Source: Ensifer canadensis (GTDB lineage Bacteria > Pseudomonadota > Alphaproteobacteria > Rhizobiales > Rhizobiaceae). From it: a DNA stretch of 64,000 nt. Shown here piece after piece: positions 53,198 through 64,000 of this stretch; within the stretch, counting starts at the first letter, position 1; each line of letters begins with the position of its first letter. The notes beneath the pieces were generated by a model. The model was not told the origin of the DNA and searched no databases. It worked only from the letters and a program-made list of their open reading frames with translations. Location: contig NZ_CP083370.1 of the NCBI RefSeq assembly GCF_017488845.2, forward strand, positions 3,028,501-3,092,500, read 5' to 3'. The position numbers and the translations under genes are program-made.

Positions 53198-53272
53198 TTT
53201 GGAAACGATTGGTTAACCACGCGGCTTTACGATTGCGAAAGGATTGCAATCAGGCTCGCGGACAAACGGCAG

Positions 53273-54718
53273 ATGGTGCCAGACAACACTCGCTCGATCG
53301 GAAGAGACGCGCGGCGTTTGACGCTGGTGGCGTTGCTGCTGGCCGGCACCGCGATGGCCGCTCCGCTTTCGGCGCATGCCCAAACGGTGACGAACGCCGC
53401 CGTGCCGACGACCCCTGGCATCGTTGCCCCCGGCACAGCAACCGCAGCACCGGCGATCGCCGATCCGCAAACGACGGGCGCCGTCAGCACCGACGATCTG
53501 TCTCCGGCCTCGGACGAAGACCTCATCCGTCTCAACCGCCGCGAACCAACGATCGATGGATTGCGGACGCGAATAGAGCCGGAAGACGACCGCGCACCCG
53601 GCGTTCGCATCGGCACATTCACGCTGCGGCCGGAAATCGGCGAGACGATCAACCATGAATGGCGCAACAACGGCAACAACAACAAGCAGAACCGCGGTTA
53701 TCTGGAAACCGGCATCCGCGGCACCCTGACGTCGGATTGGTCCCGCCACGAACTGACGGTTATCGGCGCTGGCGTGTTGCAGAACAACATCTCCGGCGAG
53801 GGCGAGGAAGAGCCTCGCGCTGACATCGACGCGGAACTGCGCCTCGATCTCTCAGATGAAACCGTTGCGCGTCTTCGGGCAGGCTACAGCTTCGACCGTG
53901 AGGACGCCGACGATCCGAACGCGATCTCGAATGCCAAGACACAATCGGGCGTCAACACCTATCGGCTCGGCGCTGCCATCGAGCGCGACTTCGGCCTCAT
54001 CCGCGGATCGGTCGGGCTCGAATTCGAACGGCAGACCTATGGCGACGTCGAGCTGGAAAACGGCACGACGATGTCGGTCGAAGACCGAAACCGCAACAAC
54101 GGAACCCTGACGGCGCGCGTCGGCTATGAAATGTCACCGGCACTGATCCCGTTCATCGAGGCCGCGGTCGGCGGGTCGATCTACGATCTTCGCCAGGACA
54201 CGCTCGGCTTCGAGCGCTCCTACCAGAGCTACGCGACACGTGGCGGTCTGGAGGTCGACCTTGGCGAGAAGCTCTACGGCGAGATCGCCCTTGGCTACGA
54301 GACCTATCGTTTCGAAGATGACCGGCTCAGCGACGTCAGCGGCCTGTCCGTCGACGGCCGCCTCAACTGGTCGCCGCAACGCGGTACGGATGTGCTCTTC
54401 GGGCTATCGACCGGTCTCGACCCGTCGACGACAGCGGGCGTTTCCGGATCGATGGACTATGCCTTGACCAACATCATCACCCACGAGATGCGCTCCGATC
54501 TGGTTGCACGACTGTCCAACACCCTGATCATCCGCAAATATCCGTCAGACTCCAGTTCCCTCGACGAGACAACCTGGCGCACCGGCGCAGGCCTCACCTG
54601 GGATATGAACCGTTACCTCGCACTAATCGGCGATGTCAGCTATGAGCGCACCACGCCCGACGTCGGCGATACGACCGACATCACCCGCGTCGGCGTCGGT
54701 CTTGTGCTGCGGCGTTGA
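53273..54718 (+). CDS. Outer-membrane beta-barrel protein (BBP2_2-like)
   Basis: 481 residues. Signal peptide to about residue 36 (SAHA-Q). An Ala/Pro/Thr linker precedes the short IRL(N)RR(E)PTIDGL element found in this group, then about 350 residues of alternating hydrophobic/polar strands (GVRIGTFTLRPEIGET, DLSDETVARLRAGYSFDRED, SYQSYATRGGLEVDLGEK), ending with an aromatic-free RVGVGLVLRR strand. This fits the putative beta-barrel porin 2 family. Substrate unknown. It has its own leader region with a repeat, so it is not part of the qmcA operon. Confidence 0.85.
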   Translation: MVPDNTRSIGRDARRLTLVALLLAGTAMAAPLSAHAQTVTNAAVPTTPGIVAPGTATAAPAIADPQTTGAVSTDDLSPASDEDLIRLNRREPTIDGLRTRIEPEDDRAPGVRIGTFTLRPEIGETINHEWRNNGNNNKQNRGYLETGIRGTLTSDWSRHELTVIGAGVLQNNISGEGEEEPRADIDAELRLDLSDETVARLRAGYSFDREDADDPNAISNAKTQSGVNTYRLGAAIERDFGLIRGSVGLEFERQTYGDVELENGTTMSVEDRNRNNGTLTARVGYEMSPALIPFIEAAVGGSIYDLRQDTLGFERSYQSYATRGGLEVDLGEKLYGEIALGYETYRFEDDRLSDVSGLSVDGRLNWSPQRGTDVLFGLSTGLDPSTTAGVSGSMDYALTNIITHEMRSDLVARLSNTLIIRKYPSDSSSLDETTWRTGAGLTWDMNRYLALIGDVSYERTTPDVGDTTDITRVGVGLVLRR

Positions 54719-54780
54719 GTAAAAGCAGAGAGGCCGCCATGCATAAAGGCCGGGCGGCAATGCGCATTTCCACACAAAGA

Positions 54781-54813
54781 AAAAGGCCGCGCCCGTGGGG
54801 GACGCGGCCTTTT
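54781..54813. terminator. Bidirectional terminator between the barrel gene and galU
   Basis: AAAAGGCCGCG (54781-54791) pairs perfectly with CGCGGCCTTTT (54803-54813). T-runs lie on both sides, so it can end the converging transcripts. Confidence 0.92.
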
Positions 54814-54832
54814 CGTTTCGGTTGAACCGGGA

Positions 54833-55720
54833 TTACTTCAAGCTGCTCAAAAGCGCCTTCAGCGGGCCCTCCACGATCGGGCGGATATCGGCGCGCTCCA
54901 GCGCGAAGGCGACGTTGGCGAGGATGAAGCCATCCTTGGCGCCACAGTCGTAGGTCTCGCCGCGGAAATGATAGGCGGCGAACTGCTGGACCTCCGAAAG
55001 CTTCAGCATCCCGTCGGTCAACTGGATCTCGTTGCCGGCGCCACGCTCCTGTTTCTCCAGGATCGGGAAGATTTCCGGCTGCAGGATGTAGCGGCCGTTG
55101 ATGAAGAAGTTCGACGGCGCCGTTCCCGGTGCGGGCTTCTCGACCATCTTGGTGATCTTGAAGCCGTCGCCGACCTTGTCGCCGACACCGACGATCCCGT
55201 ATTTGTGGGCCTGGTCCGGTGCGCATTCCTCGACTGCTATGACGTTGCCGCCGCTCTGTTCGTAGAGCTCGACCATGCCCTTCAGGCAGCCCTTCTCGCC
55301 CTTCATGATCATGTCGGGCAGCAACAGCGCGAAAGGCTCGTTGCCGACCAGCTCGCGGGCGCACCACACGGCATGGCCAAGGCCGAGCGGCGCCTGCTGG
55401 CGGGTGAAGCTCGTCGTGCCGGCCTTCGGCAGAATGGTGTCGAGAAGCTCGATCTCGATCTTCTTGTTGCGCTCGCGCAGGGTCTGGTCGAGTTCGACCT
55501 GGATATCGAAATAGTCCTCGATCACGGCCTTGCTGCGGCCGGTGACAAAGATCAGGTGCTCGATACCAGCTTCCATCGCCTCGTCGACCACATATTGAAT
55601 GACCGGCTTGTCCACCACCGTCAGCATTTCCTTCGGCACGGCCTTGGTGGCCGGCAGGAAACGCGTGCCCAGACCAGCGACCGGGAACACGGCTTTGCGG
55701 ACTTTACGCTTGTCGGTCAT
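54833..55720 (-). CDS. galU: UTP-glucose-1-phosphate uridylyltransferase
   Basis: 295 residues. [25 protein letters not shown] is the nucleotide-binding start; [26 protein letters not shown] and the metal-site DMI and NFFINGRY segments are normal. It makes UDP-glucose for polysaccharides and for galactose and trehalose pathways. I chose the ATG preceded by AAGGAGG at five bases; an ATG five codons earlier is in frame but lacks a site. In Sinorhizobium a second copy, exoN, exists, so this may be the housekeeping one. No exo genes are adjacent. Confidence 0.96.
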   Translation of the reverse strand: MTDKRKVRKAVFPVAGLGTRFLPATKAVPKEMLTVVDKPVIQYVVDEAMEAGIEHLIFVTGRSKAVIEDYFDIQVELDQTLRERNKKIEIELLDTILPKAGTTSFTRQQAPLGLGHAVWCARELVGNEPFALLLPDMIMKGEKGCLKGMVELYEQSGGNVIAVEECAPDQAHKYGIVGVGDKVGDGFKITKMVEKPAPGTAPSNFFINGRYILQPEIFPILEKQERGAGNEIQLTDGMLKLSEVQQFAAYHFRGETYDCGAKDGFILANVAFALERADIRPIVEGPLKALLSSLK

Positions 55721-56114
55721 CGGTACCTCCTTCATTCGGATTTCAATCCTGAGTGTTGCTGTTAAAATCCTTAAATCAAAATCAATTTAAGGAATCGTGC
55801 AGCGCTTTGCAGTGCGGCGGCAATCTCTACGCAACGATGTGAACGCACGCTGAACCGGGACGAAAAAAATGCAGATACGGACGGTACTCGCATTTTCTTC
55901 CACGGAAGACGCAATGGCCTTTTCATGGTAAAGGGTTTGTTGACCACGTTTCTGTAGATTCGCCTTAATCCGGCGCTGCATCGACTGCGGCCGGATCCGA
56001 GAACAGGAACCGCCGGCGGTCGCCGAACCGCAAGGCTGGCTCCAGACTGCCACCATGCGGAAATGTCCCGGCTATGACGGCTGAGGCTCCGCAGAGAAAC
56101 GGAACCGACAGCTG
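55721..56114. other. Gene-free stretch between galU and the transglycosylase gene
   Basis: 394 bases with no convincing gene. It holds the galU ribosome site, a partial mosaic repeat (55769-55792), and a dyad TCTTCC-AC-GGAAGA (55896-55909). A TTGACC at 55938 with CCTTAA 17-18 bases on could be a promoter for the transglycosylase, but the match is weak. Confidence 0.5.
55769..55792. repeat. Partial palindromic mosaic repeat, copy 5
   Basis: CCTTAAAT (55769-55776) pairs with ATTTAAGG (55785-55792), the core of the second hairpin of copies 1 and 3, followed by a decayed GTGCAGCGCTTTGCAG edge. Only half of the element is recognisable. It lies in the galU leader. Confidence 0.6.
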
Positions 56115-57335
56115 ATGATCAGAAACCGCAGGACGTTTTTCCGTCATATCGCAGCCGCCTTCGTCCTATCCGCCGTCGCGCTTGGCACCTCCCCCGCGCG
56201 CGCCGATGCCGGATTCCAGAATTGGATCAACAACTTCTATGCCACGGCTGCAAAGAGCGGCATCACCCAGGCGACCTATCGCAAGGCCTTTGCCGGCGTG
56301 AAGACACCCGACGCCACCGTGATCGAAAAGGCCAATTACCAGCCTGAGTTCAAGCACAAGATCTGGGAATACATCGATTCCCGCGTCAACCCCTACACCA
56401 AGCGCGTCGGCCAGGAGATGGCCGCCAAGCACGCCCGCACGCTGAATTCGATCGAAAAGCACTTCGGCGTCGACAAGACGATCCTGCTGGCGATCTGGTC
56501 GATGGAATCGAACTACGGCGCCGTTCTCGAAAAGGACGACCGCCTGCACTACGTGCCGCGGGCGCTCGCAACCCTTGCCTATGCCGATCCCAAGCGCGCG
56601 AAATTCGCCAAGACCCAGCTGATTGCCGCACTCAAGATCCTGCAGAGCGGCGACATCACCCCGCGCGAACTGACCGGCTCCTGGGCCGGCGCCATGGGAC
56701 ACACGCAATTCATCCCGACCAGCTATCTGCTCTACGCGGTCGACGCTGATGGTAACGGCCATCGTGACATCTGGAATTCGGTGCCCGACGCGCTTGCGAC
56801 CGCCGCCAACCTTTTGAAGAAGAACGGCTGGCAAGCGGGCGAGACCTGGGGCTACGAAGTCGCACCACCGGCCAACGCCGCGAAATATTCCGGACAGACG
56901 AAGACGCTTGCCCAGTGGGCAGCACTCGGTTTCCTCCGCCCGAACGGCAAGGGCTTCCGCAACGGCAATTCGCGGGCCGAACTGAAGCTGCCGAGCGGCG
57001 GTAACGGTCCAGGCTTCCTGATGACCAAGAACTTCTTCGTCATCAAGCGCTACAACGCGTCGGACAGTTACGCGCTCGGCGTCGGTCTTCTTGCCGACCA
57101 GATCGCCGGTTATGCCGGAATGCAGCAGCGCTGGCCGCGACCGGACGGTTCGCTCGATATCAGCGAGAAGTTCGAATTGCAGAACCGCCTGAAGGAACTG
57201 GGTTATTACAGCGGCGAAGTCGACGGCAATTTCGGATCCGGCTCCAAGGCTGCGATCCAGGAGTTCCAATCGAAGAACGGCCTGGCGCCGGACGGCGAGC
57301 CGACACAACATCTGCTGCGCGCCCTGCGCAACTGA
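56115..57335 (+). CDS. Lytic murein transglycosylase with peptidoglycan-binding domain
   Basis: 406 residues. Signal peptide to about residue 30 (SPARA-D). The MltB/SLT_2-type catalytic Glu is E131 in LLAIWSMESNYGA, with GSWAGAMGHTQFIPTSY following. A C-terminal PG_binding_1 domain (about 345-404, LQNRLKELGYYSGEVDGNFG) anchors it to cell wall. It cleaves peptidoglycan to 1,6-anhydro products in the periplasm. No lipobox, so it is soluble or wall-bound. Followed 62 bases later by the DUF459 gene. Confidence 0.94.
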   Translation: MIRNRRTFFRHIAAAFVLSAVALGTSPARADAGFQNWINNFYATAAKSGITQATYRKAFAGVKTPDATVIEKANYQPEFKHKIWEYIDSRVNPYTKRVGQEMAAKHARTLNSIEKHFGVDKTILLAIWSMESNYGAVLEKDDRLHYVPRALATLAYADPKRAKFAKTQLIAALKILQSGDITPRELTGSWAGAMGHTQFIPTSYLLYAVDADGNGHRDIWNSVPDALATAANLLKKNGWQAGETWGYEVAPPANAAKYSGQTKTLAQWAALGFLRPNGKGFRNGNSRAELKLPSGGNGPGFLMTKNFFVIKRYNASDSYALGVGLLADQIAGYAGMQQRWPRPDGSLDISEKFELQNRLKELGYYSGEVDGNFGSGSKAAIQEFQSKNGLAPDGEPTQHLLRALRN

Positions 57336-57397
57336 CGCGCACGCCCGAAACGCGACGGCGGCCTTGCGGCCGCCGTCCGTTCGATGGATGATCAGAT

Positions 57398-58657
57398 ATG
57401 CATGCGAAAACCAAGGCCCGGATGACAGGGGGCGCAATGCCCTGGAGGACGGCGACGATGATCATCGCCGCAGCTGCGATGCTGTTCGTCGGCTTTGCCG
57501 CAAGTTATGCGGAAGCCCAGCAGAGGGTGCAGCGACGCAATCTCTTCCAGATGCTGTTCGGCGGCCTCACGCGCGAACGCCGCGTAATCGACGAGCGGTA
57601 CGAGTTTCCGCAACAGCCGCGCCCGAGGCGCGCCCGCCAAAGCCAAACCCCGCAACGACAGAAGGCTCCGGGCCAGCAAAAGGCAAAGCCCGCCATTGCC
57701 GATGCGGCGCCGGTGCCGCAGCCGGTTGAAAAGGCGCCGGACTCCAAGAAGGTTCTGGTCGTCGGCGACTTCATGGCCGGCAGCCTCGGCGATGGCCTGA
57801 AGACCGCATTCGAGATGACGCCCGGCATCACCATCGAGACGCGCGCAAGCGGCTCGTCCGGGCTGGTGCGCGAGGACTATTTCAACTGGCCGGTGACGCT
57901 GCCGAGCTATGTGGGCGAGATCAAGCCTTCCGTCATCATCATCAGCCTCGGCGCCAACGATCGTCAGCAGATGCAGATCGGCAGCACCAAGGAAAAGTAC
58001 CGCACCGATCTTTGGACCGAGGAATACCGCAAACGTGTCCATGCGCTAGCAGAGTTGGCACACAAGGAAAAACTGCCGGTCCTGTGGGTCGGCATGCCGC
58101 CGTTCCAGTCCGCCGCGATGACCGCCGACATGGTGACGTTCAACGGCATCTACCGCGAGGAAGTCGAAAAGGTCGGTGGCCAGTTCGTCGACATTTGGGA
58201 CGGTTTCGTCGACGAAGGCGGCAAGTTCGTGCTGACCGGCTCCGACATCAACGGCCAGCAGGTTCGATTGCGCGGCGCCGACGGGATCAACCTGACCAAA
58301 GCCGGTAAACGCAAGCTCGCCTTCTACGTGGAAAAGGACATTCGCCGCCTGCTCGGGGATGCCGCGGCGACCGACAAGGACGTGCCGGGCGCCGATGGGC
58401 TGAAGGACCTTGTGGTTACCGCGCCGCTTGCCAACGAGGACATCGTCAAGACGCAGCCGATCGGCCTCACCGATCCGGATCTCGACGGCGCTGCAGCACT
58501 GCTCGGCGATGCCGCACCCAACAAGGGCACAGGCAAGAGCCCGCGCGACCGACTGGTCGACAAGGGGGATGTTGCCGCGGCACCTGTCGGCCGTGTCGAC
58601 GATTTCCGCCTCGCCAAGCCTAGTACGGTCATCAGCAATCCGGTGATCCGGAACTAA
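57398..58657 (+). CDS. DUF459 SGNH-fold protein lacking the expected catalytic residues
   Basis: 419 residues. A signal or anchor at about 17-40 is followed by an Arg/Gln/Pro-rich linker and an SGNH-like domain (about 117-320). Block I reads VVGDFMAGSL where hydrolases have GDS, so position 125 is Phe instead of the nucleophile Ser; Block V reads DGINLT with Asn298 where the catalytic His is expected. The Asn block (SLGANDRQ, N187) is present. If aligned correctly it cannot hydrolyse by the usual mechanism and may be a binding or structural protein. The last 100 residues are a polar tail. Confidence 0.85.
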   Translation: MHAKTKARMTGGAMPWRTATMIIAAAAMLFVGFAASYAEAQQRVQRRNLFQMLFGGLTRERRVIDERYEFPQQPRPRRARQSQTPQRQKAPGQQKAKPAIADAAPVPQPVEKAPDSKKVLVVGDFMAGSLGDGLKTAFEMTPGITIETRASGSSGLVREDYFNWPVTLPSYVGEIKPSVIIISLGANDRQQMQIGSTKEKYRTDLWTEEYRKRVHALAELAHKEKLPVLWVGMPPFQSAAMTADMVTFNGIYREEVEKVGGQFVDIWDGFVDEGGKFVLTGSDINGQQVRLRGADGINLTKAGKRKLAFYVEKDIRRLLGDAAATDKDVPGADGLKDLVVTAPLANEDIVKTQPIGLTDPDLDGAAALLGDAAPNKGTGKSPRDRLVDKGDVAAAPVGRVDDFRLAKPSTVISNPVIRN

Positions 58658-58710
58658 CACTTTTTCGAGCGGCTGCGTGCGACAACCATCGTCACGGCGA
58701 TCGCTTCGCC

Positions 58711-58808
58711 TAGAGCGTTTCCGATTTGGACGGAAGCGCACAGATGCTCTATCTCTTTGTTTTTACGCATTTCCTGACGGAAAGCCGCTTCGCACTTTTC
58801 CTGGAAAT
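58711..58808. repeat. Palindromic intergenic repeat of the second family, copy 2
   Basis: TAGAGCGTTTCCGATTTGGA... then CAGATGCTCTATCTCTTTG and TTTTTACGCATTTCCTGACGG, a motif common between rhizobial genes. It shares the CTCTTTGTTTTTACGCAT core with 53119-53197. It lies between DUF459 and gltD (converging). Confidence 0.75.
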
Positions 58809-58818
58809 TCCCTAAAGC

Positions 58819-58856
58819 AAAAGGGGCCCCACGATGAACCGGCGGAGCCCTTTTTG
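58819..58856 (-). terminator. Terminator of gltD (imperfect)
   Basis: On the minus strand AAAAAGGGCTCC and GGGGCCCCTTTT form an imperfect stem, followed by TTTTGCTTT. It lies 19 bases after the gltD stop. Confidence 0.55.
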
Positions 58857-58874
58857 CACTTGGGAGCAATGATG

Positions 58875-60332
<1,458 letters not shown>

Positions 60333-60436
60333 CGTATCATCCTGATAGCTATGCGTCTGAACAGGCGCTTGAGACAAGCGCGCGTGATGAACCCCCGAAC
60401 CCTTTTCGGAACCGGGAGCCCTTTTCACCGGGGCCT

Positions 60437-64000
<3,564 letters not shown>

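Overview
The window looks like a contiguous piece of a Rhizobiaceae chromosome, most like Sinorhizobium/Ensifer. Supporting signs are the order tkt-gap-pgk-fbaB, purE-purK-rpmJ, hss-omp10 and galU...gltD-gltB; alphaproteobacterial marker proteins (RcdA/DUF1465, GapR/DUF2312, DUF1192, DUF1244, DUF1036, Omp10); uniformly high GC with strong third-position bias; and palindromic intergenic repeats of the kind known from rhizobia (RIME and ABC-type mosaic elements). I saw no rRNA, tRNA, CRISPR array, insertion sequence or prophage. Almost everything is housekeeping or conserved accessory sequence.

Layout. 1-4506: lower glycolysis / Calvin-type segment (tkt 3' end, gap, a glycolipid-binding-fold gene, pgk, class I aldolase fbaB) with several DNA/RNA dyads. 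4650-10200: accessory block (PhzF-like enzyme; a MarR regulator damaged by an internal deletion behind an intact palindromic operator; AlkC-like HEAT protein; GrpB; divergent tetR and SmvA-type exporter). 10205-15441: nucleotide cyclase-TPR protein, MFS exporter, DUF1192, then an intergenic region holding two perfect CtrA-type boxes, a candidate sRNA and rcdA, followed by rpmE. 15651-26856: ABC exporter, orphan TctC-type binding protein, FAD dehydrogenase, a non-flagellar MotA/OmpA pair, suhB, Sel1-repeat protein, thiE, TauE.

26954-36537: small ArsR regulator, two head-to-head YdcH/DUF465 genes, purEK, rpmJ, a TPR / transglutaminase-like / hydrolase run, a deletion scar joining remnants of a lysR gene and a SnoaL-like gene, DUF1036-pyk, an N-formylglutamate amidohydrolase-like gene, DUF1244 and gapR. 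36618-47684: DUF882 peptidase-like protein, TacA-like sigma-54 response regulator, pepF, pabB-pabC, diguanylate cyclase, DUF3445 protein, homospermidine synthase. 47856-64000: omp10, a LysM-fused 5'-nucleotidase, hemH, SPFH-NfeD pair, beta-barrel protein, galU, lytic transglycosylase, a DUF459 protein lacking the expected SGNH catalytic residues, and gltD-gltB (gltB runs off the right edge).

Themes. Central carbon flux (tkt, gap, pgk, fbaB, pyk), nitrogen assimilation (gltBD), purine, folate, thiamine, haem and polyamine synthesis sit beside envelope genes. RcdA, GapR and a TacA-like activator belong to the alphaproteobacterial cell-cycle network. I did not find an obvious new multi-gene defence or biosynthetic system. 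The best unexplained signals are the CtrA-box/sRNA/rcdA intergenic region, the MarR and LysR deletion scars, the hairpin leaders of fbaB and rpmJ, and the repeat family that supplies the C-terminus of one transporter.
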